The notes: generated by a model from the sequence alone, not told the origin. A DNA stretch of 49,508 bases from Gemella haemolysans (GCF_028308085.1 NZ_JAQMFS010000093.1:1-49508); one strand, 5' to 3'; positions 8,101-16,678 are shown, numbered from the stretch's first letter. Numbers and translations: made by a program.

Positions 8101-11100
8101 ACTCATAACGGCAACATTAGTTGTTCCATTATTCATAGGGACAAGATCTAATTCTAAATAATTTTTCCCGTTTTCAGTTACTAGATATACGTTTTTAATT
8201 ATTCCATTAGCCATAGAAGGGCTAGTTAAATCTTGTTTTAATAATGATCCATCTAATTGAACTTTATTATTAGAATCTGTAGAAGGAGATTCCGATGGAT
8301 TACTTGGTTTATTTTGAGTTGAATCAGCAGAATTATTAAATGCATTTACAGCATTGTTAAGTTTATTTAATTCAGCTAGTAATGCTTCTTCAGTAGAAGA
8401 CTCATTATTTAATAATTCTTTAGCTTTTGATAGCTCATTAGTTAAAGTAACATAGGCTGCTGGTTCTTTTTTACCTTGTTTTATTAACTCAACTTCAGCT
8501 ATTTTATTCTTAAGTTGCTCTTTAGCTGAAACTTGTTCTGTTTCAGAACTTTGAGAACCGTTTAAGTCTTCTATAGCAAATTTGAATTGTTCTTTGTAGT
8601 AATCTGTCAAATCAGTATTTACTTGATCATCAGTGTCATTTGAATCAGGTGTTAGTTTAGCATGTTCAACATATGCTTTTGCTTCATCTATTAATTGTCT
8701 AAGTTTAAGTTTTGATTGAGTAATTTTATTGAAATTGTTGTAAGCTTCTTCAGCTTTTTTAATTTCTCCTGAAAGTTCTTCAGTATTGATGCGAAGATAG
8801 TCTCCAAGATGTTGAACTTCTCCTGTTAGTTCATCTAGTTTTTTATATACTGTTACAGTTCCTTCTTTGTCGAACTCATTTGAGTAAGTTTCTTTTTTAC
8901 CTTCTATATCGACTGGATCTAGAGAGTTAATTTTACTTTCAACCGCATCTAATTTTTCTTTAACTAACGCTTTACTTTCACTAGTAAAGTGTGAATTGTT
9001 CTTCCAATCATTTTCGTACTGATTTTTTGCATTTTGAAGTGATTTATAAAGGTTAGCTAATGAATCTAATTTAGTTGTTTCATCTAATAGTTTATTTATA
9101 ATATTATCTACTTCATCTTTAGTTAGTGAATCGTTATTTAAAAGTTGTTGAGCCTTAGTAATTAATTGATTGAATGAAGTTTTGAATTCTGGTTTTAAAT
9201 CTTTGTAGTTATCTTGTACTGAATTACTTGTATAGTAATTAATTTTATCTCTTAACGAAGCTTTCAGAGGTGATTCTTTTTTAGCTTCTAGTTTTGTAGA
9301 GTAATCGATATATAAGTCTGTTGGTTTTGTAAAGTTTTCAATTCCATTGTTTCCGAAATAAAATGAGTCTTTAAAATTAAAGTTTCCTAAGAGAGCTATT
9401 TCAATATTTTTCTTAGTAGCATCAACTATAAGTTTTAATTTAGTAGGGTAATCACGCCCGCCGATATTTTTTGTTTCTATTACTTCAGCATTGGCATCTG
9501 TATTTCCTAGACTGTTGTATTTGAAAGTATCTGCTAGAGCGAAGTCGATAGCTCCTCCCGTGATTTTCGGTTCTAATGTTAGTATTACTTCGTTTTTACC
9601 ATTTCCTAATTCGTGAACTTCTACATTTTTTATAAGTTCTGTTAAATCGCGACTGTATTTTGCTTTAATAGGTTTATCGCTACCTCGTTCTACGAATTTA
9701 GCTGTTACGTTATATGGTGCAACTGGTGCTGTAGTATTTTCGACAGGTGCTGGAGGAACTGGTTCTCCTTTTCGACCATCTTTTGTAGTAAGATTGTTGA
9801 TAGCTTCAGTTAATTGTTTAACAAGGTCTGATGTCTCATTAATTTGAGGATTATAACTGTTTGTTTGGTTAATCCAGTCTTTAGCGTGATTTAAAGCTTG
9901 ATCAAATTTTTCAAGAGACACAGGTTCGTATTCACTTCTGATTTTTCTGTCAGCGATATCGATTATTCTTTTTAGTTCTGTAGTATTGTATCTTAAGTAT
10001 GTGAAGTTCGCGTTATCGAAGTCTTTAATTAACTGAACTAGTTCTTTTATGTTTCTTGTATTTTTCAATGAAGGAACACTTTTAATGTAATTTTTGTATT
10101 TTTCAATACTTTCTTTAGTGTATGTTTTCTCGTTGTAAAGATCGAAGTATTCTAACAGTTTTGCTACTTTAATATCTAGTACTTCTCTTAATGTTGCAAT
10201 GTCTTCCATTTCGTGAATAGGAGTAGAGATTTCATAAAGTTTATCGTAGTTAGCGCTGTCTGAACGTTTTAATTCTTGTAGTTTTGTTACAGCTTCGCTA
10301 ATTTTAGCTCTTTGTGAGAAGTCTGCAGCTGTATCTGAAGTATTCTCTTTTGTTAGTAACCATTCATTAACTTTATTACCACGATCAATCCAATTTTGAA
10401 TTTTTTCGTTTAATTTTTCTTTATATTTAGGGATAGCTTCGTTGCTTTTTTTAGCAGCTGAGTAGTTAATATCTAAAGCGAATGGACCTGTTTGTTGTTT
10501 GACTCCATTTTTATCAATATAAGTCATATTAGAAACAACTAATTGTTCAGCTTTTAATTCACCAGGAACGCTAAAGGCAACAAGATGTTGATCTTCAGCA
10601 GAAGGACCTAGTTTAACGTTTGTATCTAAACCAGAAACTTTATTAACAACAAAGCTTGTAATTTTACTAACTTTATCAGGATTAGCAACAAGATTAATTT
10701 CAATATCTTGTCCTTGTTTGTAGATACCTACTAAAGACTCTTTAAATAGATTTTTGATTTCTTCTTTATTGTCAACTACTTTTTTATAAAAGTCTTGTTG
10801 TCCATCGCTAGAAACAGTTACCATTGTTGGTGTTTTGAAGTCGGTAGTAGTATAAAACCCGTCATCTTTTAAGTCGTGATTTACATCGAAATTGTATAGT
10901 TGAATATAGTATTTCAAAGTGTTTATTGCATTTTGTGCGGTTTTTTCTGTATATGAATTAGCATCAAGTTTTGCTTTTGCTGCAGCAGCTTCGCTCCACA
11001 TGTTATACCAAGGGGTAGTGTCAATAACATCATCAGGAACTTGATGATTTTCAAATGTTACGTGGTAATAAGGGAAGTTAGAAGTTTTGTGGAAAAAAGT

Positions 11101-11313
11101 AGTTCCCAAGTATCTATTTGTGATAGACTGATCGTTAAAGATTTTATTTATTATTTCATTTAGTTCAGCCTTAGTTTGTTCAGTAGCGGCTTTATCCCCG
11201 AAATTAGCTTTTGCTATATTGCTATTTGTTGGCCAAGCTTGATCTGTGATAGAAGATATAGTAAGTGCCAATGCGACACTCATGCTTGATTTTAATAATT
11301 TATTTGTTTTCAT
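5185..11313 (-). CDS. Giant (2042 aa) cell-wall-anchored surface protein with helical FIVAR-like modules and NEAT-like domains
   Basis: Begins with a secretion signal (KTNKLLKSSMSVALALTIS) after an AAAGGAG site and ends with LAKTG (residues 2009-2013), a hydrophobic helix (about 2019-2036) and the tail RRKNRK, so it is exported and sortase-anchored. Regions: mixed N-terminal domain to ~290; helical modules ~295-510; beta-rich domain ~533-675; FIVAR-like helical modules ~685-990; a domain ~1032-1146 that starts SMANGIIKNVYLVTENGK and resembles streptococcal NEAT (haem-binding-type) domains; more helices ~1160-1370; 15-residue repeats 1393-1465; a helical insert 1470-1555; 65-residue Asn/Pro-rich repeats 1562-1773; a beta domain ~1800-1915; a low-complexity Ser/Asn stalk. 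Haem binding is only suggested; I could not confirm ligand residues. It may instead be an adhesin. Monocistronic, with a terminator at 5109. Confidence 0.9.
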   Translation of the reverse strand: MKTNKLLKSSMSVALALTISSITDQAWPTNSNIAKANFGDKAATEQTKAELNEIINKIFNDQSITNRYLGTTFFHKTSNFPYYHVTFENHQVPDDVIDTTPWYNMWSEAAAAKAKLDANSYTEKTAQNAINTLKYYIQLYNFDVNHDLKDDGFYTTTDFKTPTMVTVSSDGQQDFYKKVVDNKEEIKNLFKESLVGIYKQGQDIEINLVANPDKVSKITSFVVNKVSGLDTNVKLGPSAEDQHLVAFSVPGELKAEQLVVSNMTYIDKNGVKQQTGPFALDINYSAAKKSNEAIPKYKEKLNEKIQNWIDRGNKVNEWLLTKENTSDTAADFSQRAKISEAVTKLQELKRSDSANYDKLYEISTPIHEMEDIATLREVLDIKVAKLLEYFDLYNEKTYTKESIEKYKNYIKSVPSLKNTRNIKELVQLIKDFDNANFTYLRYNTTELKRIIDIADRKIRSEYEPVSLEKFDQALNHAKDWINQTNSYNPQINETSDLVKQLTEAINNLTTKDGRKGEPVPPAPVENTTAPVAPYNVTAKFVERGSDKPIKAKYSRDLTELIKNVEVHELGNGKNEVILTLEPKITGGAIDFALADTFKYNSLGNTDANAEVIETKNIGGRDYPTKLKLIVDATKKNIEIALLGNFNFKDSFYFGNNGIENFTKPTDLYIDYSTKLEAKKESPLKASLRDKINYYTSNSVQDNYKDLKPEFKTSFNQLITKAQQLLNNDSLTKDEVDNIINKLLDETTKLDSLANLYKSLQNAKNQYENDWKNNSHFTSESKALVKEKLDAVESKINSLDPVDIEGKKETYSNEFDKEGTVTVYKKLDELTGEVQHLGDYLRINTEELSGEIKKAEEAYNNFNKITQSKLKLRQLIDEAKAYVEHAKLTPDSNDTDDQVNTDLTDYYKEQFKFAIEDLNGSQSSETEQVSAKEQLKNKIAEVELIKQGKKEPAAYVTLTNELSKAKELLNNESSTEEALLAELNKLNNAVNAFNNSADSTQNKPSNPSESPSTDSNNKVQLDGSLLKQDLTSPSMANGIIKNVYLVTENGKNYLELDLVPMNNGTTNVAVMSKLTYFDGDTEKDVQVLKEDTADVTYNNVTNSYKYPSKIRIPIEGKPSTIKLNTFASSTLFGTDKHENIAVLSVKYPKENAVITADKKQLNALFEATTSKYYDSWNNVFKNANVSQDMAVIKNFGNKINAAQNVLKNNIASTEEISTAFTELSDLKNQYDLLIQLRTSNAEAVANFNSDKDSKNYSEESINAVDNYLQGKIDKLEDLVHNNPKSNEILKLFNDVQTYYNLLRYDTSKLDTAVKSAQDKLAASNYSDESKNNLTTAITKATEFINKAKETRNLEDTRSSLLKEIEDAVNGLKEAPAPEVNKPSDNTNASNNEANKPNDKVDTPNNSEVNKPNDKVDTPTNSEVNKPNDKVDTPTNSEVNKPNDKVDTPANSDANKPNDKVDTPSNNKPTENDNDEVAKKLATERANILLPLETAKILVNDDKDKEGVNKEAYAKLKEATEKAQKVYDEEKSIDKILEGRSNIDKALEEYTKHKNDKETVPGNNKPEDKPTPDNKPNNNSSNNGTVDNTKPSDNSNSSTANDNANNSSNNTNNSSTEVKPGNNENTGSNKPVDKPTPDNKPNNNSGNNGTVDNTKPSDNSNSSTANDNANNSSNNTNNSFTEVKPGNNDNTGNNKPVDKPTPDNKPNNNSDNNGTVGNTKPSDNSNSSTANDNPNNSSNNTNNSSTEVKPENNENTGSNKPVDKPTPDNKPNNNSSSGNTNTNNNVSPSENIINNIFSNDASGVKVTLTDKTTAAKLSATTVEDKALANSVLEKLNLPADNQIRILDLKLLDKNNKVVNSKANRTVAIVLKEDEKDVAVYHIKENGELELMKSKIKDGKVTFEIDHFSKFAIVSNKPKQNNGNSGNTSNNSDNASISTDNHDATHNDSNSSNSSNTSHNNSNVGITSTLGHNDSNNKQDSPKVQNNQPTQIAPLNSSVLSSINNSKSGKHLAKTGLSNNNLASLAAIGLVLSGALIFGRRKNRK
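5995..6630 (-). repeat. 195-bp tandem repeats (65 residues), three units plus a partial fourth
   Basis: Units start at residues 1562, 1627 and 1692, with a truncated unit at 1757. Each begins NKP(V/E)DKPTPDNKPNNNS and continues through TKPSDNSNSSTANDN and TEVKPGNN. The units are nearly identical at DNA level, so copy number may vary. They form a flexible wall-spanning stalk. Confidence 0.92.
6919..7137 (-). repeat. 45-bp tandem repeats (15 residues), five units
   Basis: Consensus NKPNDKVDTPTNSEV at residues 1393-1465, with a diverged unit just before. DNA copies differ at few positions. A second stalk-like repeat block in the same protein. Confidence 0.92.
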
Positions 11314-11765
11314 GGAGTTTCTCCTTTTACATATAATATAATAATCTATTCTAATATTAATTTTTCAAGGTTGATTAAAGATGAATCGAATTTTTATCTT
11401 ATTTACATAAAGACTGTCAAATCAACATTTGAAAATAATAGATACCTATACTATAACATAAAAACGTTTCAATTGAAAGAGGTTATCAGTATCTTTTATA
11501 TGGAAAATAAAATAAAATTTCTTGAATTAATAAAAATTATACTTACTAATTTAAAATATTATTTTAAATTTAGTTTTTTATTATTTGTGAAAAAAGTTAA
11601 GAGAATATTTGTATAGGCTTGTTTATGGTTTTTCTTGTTTAAAAAATGTATCTAAACTAAAAAAATAATTTTTCTTAGTTTATTTTAAATTTTCTTTTTA
11701 AAAATTTACTTAATATTTTTCATATAGTATAATTTAAAAGAAAATATTTTTATAAGGAGAGCAAG
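11314..11765. other. 452-bp divergent intergenic region
   Basis: AT-rich. It holds the upstream region of the giant surface protein gene (minus strand; TTGAAA and TATTAT-like boxes without ideal spacing) and the RNase H promoter (11705-11733). A TTG-initiated 81-codon frame at 11371-11616 has no convincing ribosome site and Lys/Ile/Phe-rich composition typical of AT-rich noise; I do not call it a gene. Confidence 0.6.
11705..11733 (+). promoter_or_regulatory. Promoter of the RNase H gene
   Basis: TTTACT, 17-bp spacer, TATAAT; about 32 nt upstream of the ATG at 11766. Confidence 0.75.
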
Positions 11766-12380
11766 ATGGCGAAATTTTATGCAGTAAAAAAAGGTAAAAA
11801 GACAGGTATATTCTCAACTTGGGATGAATGTAAAGAGCAGGTGACTGGATTTAAAGGTGCGGTTTATAAAAGTTTTAAAACATTATCAGAAGCCGAAGCT
11901 TTCCTAGAAAGAAATGAAGAAAAAATTAAAAATATTGAAGAAGTTGATGGTGTGTATGCTTATATCGATGGTAGTTTTGACAGAGTTAGTGGCATATATG
12001 GTTCAGGTGTAGTTATAGTAGATGGCGATGAAAAATATGAATATAAACATGCTGGAAATCGTGAAGATTATGCACAATTACATAATGTTGCTGGAGAATT
12101 GGAAGCAGCTAAATTTGTTATGTGGTATGCTGTAGATAAGAAGATTAAAGAGATTACATTGTTTTATGACTATCAAGGGATAGAAGCATGGGCTGTTGGA
12201 GATTGGAAAGCAAATCTTCCTTATACTCAAGATTATGTAAAATTTTATAATAAGGTGAAGACAGCGGTAAAAGTTAATTTTGTGAAGGTAAAAGCTCATA
12301 CCGGAATTGAGTTGAATGAAGTAGTGGATAAGCTTGCAAAAGAGGCTATCGAACAATTTAAAAAAGAAAATACTAAGTAA
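11766..12380 (+). CDS. rnhA: Ribonuclease H1-type protein with N-terminal viroplasmin domain
   Basis: Cleaves the RNA strand of RNA-DNA hybrids, for example R-loops and Okazaki primers. 204 residues. Residues 1-50 form the viroplasmin/RNase H1 N-terminal hybrid-binding domain (KFYAVKKGKKTGIFSTWDEC ... GAVYKSFKTLSEAEAFL). Residues 62-200 form the catalytic domain with the four expected acids: D68 (AYIDGS), E111 (AGELEAA), D135 (FYDYQGI) and D188 (VVDKLAKEA), plus H178 (VKAHTG). This two-domain form is common in Firmicutes that also carry rnhB or rnhC. AAGGAGAGC lies upstream of the ATG. Monocistronic, with its own promoter and terminator. The symbol follows the domain family; the species naming may differ. 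Confidence 0.92.
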   Translation: MAKFYAVKKGKKTGIFSTWDECKEQVTGFKGAVYKSFKTLSEAEAFLERNEEKIKNIEEVDGVYAYIDGSFDRVSGIYGSGVVIVDGDEKYEYKHAGNREDYAQLHNVAGELEAAKFVMWYAVDKKIKEITLFYDYQGIEAWAVGDWKANLPYTQDYVKFYNKVKTAVKVNFVKVKAHTGIELNEVVDKLAKEAIEQFKKENTK

Positions 12381-12387
12381 GATAAAG

Positions 12388-12421
12388 CAAGTAGATTTTA
12401 AAAGACCTTAAATTCTACTTG
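12388..12421 (+). terminator. Terminator of the RNase H gene
   Basis: CAAGTAGA / TCTACTTG stem with inner TTTAA / TTAAA pairing, followed by TTTTTC. Confidence 0.75.
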
Positions 12422-12449
12422 TTTTTCATTAAATCTTAAAAGATAAATG

Positions 12450-12458
12450 TGTTATAAT
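12450..12458 (+). promoter_or_regulatory. Extended -10 promoter of the ABC exporter operon
   Basis: TGTTATAAT (TGnTATAAT) with no good -35; the predicted leader is about 35 nt to the GTG start at 12501. Confidence 0.6.
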
Positions 12459-12500
12459 TATTAAAATATAATTTAATCTTAGAAGGAAGAGGGTGAATAA

Positions 12501-14264
12501 GTGAACGCAACGATAAATAATAAACAAATATTAAATAAGATAGCTCGTCTTATATATAGAGATAAAAAACGTATAATAATTGCATTGGTAGTTTCGATAG
12601 CATCTTATTATTTTACATTATATCCAACTGATAGATTGAGTTATATTGTTGATGGTATAGCGAGTGGTAATATTGATTTTAATGGTGTAGTTAATGAAAT
12701 TCTTAGAATAATATTAGCTGGGATTGCATTATATATAGTTTATTTCTTTAAAGAATATTACACGTTTATAGGTTATGATAAGATTATTAAAGATATGACG
12801 TATGATATCCAACATGATATTTATGGGCATACACCTGTGTTTTTTAACAAGTTTAGTATAGGTGAGGTAATAAGTAGATCTACTAATGATATTACAAATT
12901 ATATTGCTCCACTTTTTGGGTACGGTATCCTGTTGATTTTTGATGGAATAATTTATAATTTATTTATAAGTATACTTATATTTAATAAATCGAATTTTAT
13001 ATATTTATTGCTAATTCATATACCGTTAGTTATACAAACTATTTATTTAGTTAGCAGACGAAAAGTACAAGAAAAATATTATAACAAGATGGCGAAAACT
13101 ATGGATGAAATTACAGAAGAGACATTAGAAAATGTTAAAGGTATTCGAGTAATAAGAGCCTATAGTCTGTTGGATAAGGTTAGAAATAGTTTTGTAGGAA
13201 AACTTAGAAGCTATGCTAGAAGTAATGAAGAATACATGAAGAAAACTCTTGTCTATCAACCACTTAATACAGTATCATTAGCGACAAGTTACATTATAGC
13301 TGTAGCTTGTGGATTTTACTTTATTAATTTAGGGATGATGACATTAGGGAAGTTAATATCAGTCTGTGTAGTTATAGGTATGATTCAGTGGCCATACATT
13401 GCTTTATCTGAGTTAGTTATTATGATTATAGAAGTGCGTCAAGCTACAAAAAGAGTCCTAGAAATTTCTGATAAAAAGGCAGATGTCAACAATGACTTAG
13501 CTAAAAGTAATTTTGAGTTTAATAGTAGTATTGAATTTAAAGAATTTAATTTTAGTTATGAGGATAATAATCATGTACTAGAAGATATTAATTTTACAAT
13601 TAATAAAGGTGAAACTATAGGTGTAGTAGGAAAAACTGGTAGTGGGAAAACGACATTTATCAAGCAACTGCTTCGATTATATCCAATAGAAGAAAATACG
13701 CTACTTCTTGATGGCAAGGGGATTGAGCAATATTATGATTACTCTGTTAGAGAAAAAATAGGGTACGCACCACAAGAATATCAGTTATTCTCAAAATCTA
13801 TAAAAGAAAATGTGTTGTTTTATAGATATGATTTAGAGGATAGGTTAGACGAAGTATTAGAACAAGCTGATATTAAGAAAGATATTATTAGATTCAAAGA
13901 TGGTATTGATACGCTTGTAGGAGAAAATGGTTTATCTCTTTCAGGTGGTCAAAAACAACGTCTAGGTATAGCGAGAGCGTTGTTATCTAATCCTGAAATC
14001 CTAATACTTGATGACAGTCTAAGCGCAGTAGACTCTAATACAGAAAAAACTATCATTGAAAATATTAAGAAAACTCGAGAAGGTAAGACTAATATAATAG
14101 TAGCTCATAGAATTTCAGCGGTGAGACATGCAGATAAAATTGTTGTATTAGATAATGGTAAAATATTAAATTCGGGGACGCATGAAGAACTATTGGAATG
14201 TTGCAGTTGGTACAAGCAACTAGATGATTATCAAAATAAGGAGGTAGAAGATGATGAAGAATAA
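12501..14264 (+). CDS. ABC exporter half-transporter, subunit 1 (BmrC/LmrC-like)
   Basis: 587 residues: six membrane helices (about residues 20-310), then a nucleotide-binding domain. Walker A GKTGSGKT at 377-384, signature LSGGQ at 480-484, Walker B LILDD at 501-505, and a switch His in IIVAHRIS. The residue after Walker B is Asp (D505), where catalytic ABC sites have Glu. That marks this as the degenerate-site partner of a heterodimeric multidrug-type exporter (BmrCD, LmrCD, TM287/288 class). The start is GTG 12501, with GGAAGAGGG upstream. It overlaps the second subunit by 14 nt. The substrate cannot be told from sequence; drugs or peptides are usual for the class. Confidence 0.92.
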   Translation: MNATINNKQILNKIARLIYRDKKRIIIALVVSIASYYFTLYPTDRLSYIVDGIASGNIDFNGVVNEILRIILAGIALYIVYFFKEYYTFIGYDKIIKDMTYDIQHDIYGHTPVFFNKFSIGEVISRSTNDITNYIAPLFGYGILLIFDGIIYNLFISILIFNKSNFIYLLLIHIPLVIQTIYLVSRRKVQEKYYNKMAKTMDEITEETLENVKGIRVIRAYSLLDKVRNSFVGKLRSYARSNEEYMKKTLVYQPLNTVSLATSYIIAVACGFYFINLGMMTLGKLISVCVVIGMIQWPYIALSELVIMIIEVRQATKRVLEISDKKADVNNDLAKSNFEFNSSIEFKEFNFSYEDNNHVLEDINFTINKGETIGVVGKTGSGKTTFIKQLLRLYPIEENTLLLDGKGIEQYYDYSVREKIGYAPQEYQLFSKSIKENVLFYRYDLEDRLDEVLEQADIKKDIIRFKDGIDTLVGENGLSLSGGQKQRLGIARALLSNPEILILDDSLSAVDSNTEKTIIENIKKTREGKTNIIVAHRISAVRHADKIVVLDNGKILNSGTHEELLECCSWYKQLDDYQNKEVEDDEE

Positions 14265-15984
14265 AAATCCGTTATTTCAATTTCTTCCTTATATGAAAAA
14301 AGCAAAAAGATCTTATATAATAGGTTTTGTCTTTTCACTATTAAATGTTGGGTTAGGTGTTGCTGGTGTGTACGTGTTGTCGAAAGTTTTTGATGGTATA
14401 ACTGGAGATTTGACACGTCAGATAATTTTAAAATCATTGGTAGTAATAGCAGGGTATGGACTTATATTACTATGTTCAGGAATATCTAACTATATTAGAA
14501 ATATTTACTTAGTAAAAGGTGCTAATGAGGTTTACGTTAGAATTCAGATGCAGGTATACGATCATATTCAAAGTCTACCGATTAAGTATTTTGATAATAT
14601 GCCAGCTGGTTCTGTAGTATCTAGGATAACGAGTGATGTTAACCAAATTAGAACATTTTTCGTTTCGACATTTGTGCAGATACTAATAATCGTGCTAAAG
14701 ATTATTTTTTCTTATATTGTATTATTTTATGTTGATGTACGTTTTGGATTATTTATGTTGACGTTATTCCCGGTAATGTTTATAGTATTAAAAATTTACA
14801 ACAAGTTATCTATAGATAGTATTAAGGGGTATCGACGTAAATTTTCTCAAAGTAATGGGATTATAAATGAGAATTATCAAAATTTAGAAATCATCAAAGC
14901 TTTTAATAAAGAAAAAGAGAGTATTGAAGACTGGAATAAGCATAATGAAGAACGTTATAAATATTGGAAAAAACTAAATCTAGTAGATAGTCTGTTACTT
15001 CATAATATAACTGGAGTATTTAGAATAGTGATTTTCATAGGTATTGTTTATTACTATTCGTATTCATACTTTAATAATGTTTATGGCATTACATTGGGAA
15101 TGGTATATTTATTTATAAATTATACTACCGATATAATTTATAGAATTGCAGACTTTACAATGGGGATTTCTAATTATATCAGAGCGCAAGGTGCAGCTAT
15201 AAATATTCAGGAAATACTAAAGTTAGAAGTTGAGGAAGACAATCATAACGATATTACTGAGGATGATTTCCGAGGAAATATTAAATTCGAAAATGTATCA
15301 TTTGCATATAAAGATAATTTTTATGTACTTCGTGATTTGAATTTAGAGATAAAAGAAAATCAAACTGTAGCCTTTGTTGGTCATACAGGAAGCGGTAAGA
15401 GTACTATAATGAATCTAATAGTGAAATTCTATAGTGCTACTAAAGGTAATGTCCTAATCAATGGTAGAAACATAAATGATTATAGTAAGGAGTATCTAAG
15501 AGAAAAAACGGCGATAGTGCTTCAAGATTCATTTTTATTTGAAGGTACTTTACTTGAAAATATTACGACTTCTAACGATGAAAAAATTGCTAGAGAAGCT
15601 TTATCTAGAGTTGGAGGAGATTTTATTTTAGAAAATCGTTCTCTTGATTCAAAAGTAGAAGTGGGTGGTAGTAACTTTTCTACAGGAGAAAAACAACTTA
15701 TCTGTCTAGCGAGAGCATTAGCTAAAGATCCAAAAATCTTAATTTTAGATGAATCAACGGCTAATATAGATAGTGAAACAGAACAAAATGTAAGTCGAGC
15801 TATAGAAGAATTGAAACAAGGAAGAACAACTCTTATAATAGCTCATAGGTTATCTACGATAAAAAATGCAGATATGATTTATGTTCTAAAAAAAGGGAAA
15901 GTTATAGAAAATGGAACTCATGAACAACTATTATCTTTAAATGGTAGTTATAAAAAGATGTATGAGACACAGGTAAAAGGATAA
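14251..15984 (+). CDS. ABC exporter half-transporter, subunit 2 (BmrD/LmrD-like)
   Basis: 577 residues: six membrane helices (about 20-310) and a nucleotide-binding domain with Walker A GHTGSGKS (377-384), Walker B LILDE (497-501, catalytic Glu present) and a non-canonical signature FSTGE (476-480) instead of LSGGQ. Subunit 1 has the Asp-variant Walker B and a canonical signature, so the pair has one hydrolytic site and one degenerate site, as in known heterodimeric exporters. AAGGAGGT lies 7 nt before the ATG, inside the end of the first gene, giving coupled translation. A bidirectional terminator follows directly. Confidence 0.93.
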   Translation: MMKNKNPLFQFLPYMKKAKRSYIIGFVFSLLNVGLGVAGVYVLSKVFDGITGDLTRQIILKSLVVIAGYGLILLCSGISNYIRNIYLVKGANEVYVRIQMQVYDHIQSLPIKYFDNMPAGSVVSRITSDVNQIRTFFVSTFVQILIIVLKIIFSYIVLFYVDVRFGLFMLTLFPVMFIVLKIYNKLSIDSIKGYRRKFSQSNGIINENYQNLEIIKAFNKEKESIEDWNKHNEERYKYWKKLNLVDSLLLHNITGVFRIVIFIGIVYYYSYSYFNNVYGITLGMVYLFINYTTDIIYRIADFTMGISNYIRAQGAAINIQEILKLEVEEDNHNDITEDDFRGNIKFENVSFAYKDNFYVLRDLNLEIKENQTVAFVGHTGSGKSTIMNLIVKFYSATKGNVLINGRNINDYSKEYLREKTAIVLQDSFLFEGTLLENITTSNDEKIAREALSRVGGDFILENRSLDSKVEVGGSNFSTGEKQLICLARALAKDPKILILDESTANIDSETEQNVSRAIEELKQGRTTLIIAHRLSTIKNADMIYVLKKGKVIENGTHEQLLSLNGSYKKMYETQVKG

Positions 15985-16049
15985 AAAAATGGAGTGATTC
16001 GTAAAATCAGATTCTATTGAATTCTGATTTTCGAATCACTCCTTTTTTT
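15984..16049. terminator. Bidirectional terminator, GGAGTGATTC palindrome (copy B)
   Basis: GGAGTGATTCG-T-AAAATCAGA pairs with TCTGATTTTCGAATCACTCC: a 20-bp stem with one bulged base. It is flanked by AAAAAAA on the left and TTTTTTT on the right, so it can terminate both the ABC operon (+) and the DUF1904 gene (-). Confidence 0.92.
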
Positions 16050-16054
16050 AATAA

Positions 16055-16372
16055 TTATTTTTTGAATACAAATTCGTATGCTAAATCGATATCTTTAAAT
16101 GAAATCATTACAGTTTCATATCCTAATGGTTTGAAAAGTTCATTTACAGCATTAGCAACTTTCTCACAAACTTCAACAGGGCGGTGAACCCAACCAATTT
16201 CAAGATTTGCTCTACTGATTTCTTCTCCATCAAGAATAGCAACACTCTCGATTAAATCTAATGTAAATGCTTCTCTTGGTCTTTCGATTATTTCTGCAAT
16301 TGTATCGAAAAGTTCCGCACTAACTTTTTTTAAATCTTCTTTTTTAAATCCTCTAGCAACTATACGTGGCAT
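16055..16372 (-). CDS. DUF1904 family protein (tautomerase-like fold)
   Basis: 105 residues, full length for DUF1904. After Met removal the N-terminus is Pro, as in the tautomerase superfamily, where Pro1 acts as the base. The family pattern is visible: MPRIVARGF, then ELFDTIAEIIERPREAFTLD, then an IGWVHRP segment, and a C-terminal KPLGYETVMISFKDI strand. The reaction and substrate are unknown for this family. GGAGGT is placed 7 nt before the ATG. Single gene, with a terminator shared with the ABC operon and a likely extended -10 promoter at 16407. Confidence 0.85.
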   Translation of the reverse strand: MPRIVARGFKKEDLKKVSAELFDTIAEIIERPREAFTLDLIESVAILDGEEISRANLEIGWVHRPVEVCEKVANAVNELFKPLGYETVMISFKDIDLAYEFVFKK

Positions 16373-16406
16373 AATAAACCTCCATGTTTTGAATTCGTTT
16401 TCTTTA

Positions 16407-16415
16407 ATTATATCA
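16407..16415 (-). promoter_or_regulatory. Extended -10 promoter of the DUF1904 gene
   Basis: Minus strand TGATATAAT, about 35 nt upstream of the ATG; no clear -35. Confidence 0.5.
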
Positions 16416-16579
16416 TATTATATGAAATTTTTGGTGAAAAATATATCTAAATAATAATTTTGTGTATATATGGAATTAAATTTAAATTTATAATAAATGA
16501 AGATAACTTTTACTATATCTGTAATCTAATGAAAATATTATGTTTTTTAGATGATTATAAAAAAATCTAGAGTAATTTT

Positions 16580-16608
16580 TTGCTTATTTTACTTACAAAT
16601 GTTATCAT
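16580..16608 (+). promoter_or_regulatory. Candidate promoter of the VanZ-like gene
   Basis: TTGCTT, 17-bp spacer, TATCAT. A second TATAAA-like box is at 16631. The remainder of 16416-16678 is AT-rich with no other feature seen. Confidence 0.5.
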
Positions 16609-16678
16609 TAAGATAGGGAATGTGATATGATATAAAGTAGGAAAAAAATATTAAATTAAATACTAAGGAGAAATTTTT

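Noticed and set aside
11371-11616. TTG-started 81-codon frame in the divergent gap
   Set aside because: No usable ribosome site, composition typical of AT-rich noise (Lys/Ile/Phe/Tyr), no family resemblance, and it begins within the promoter area of the opposite gene.
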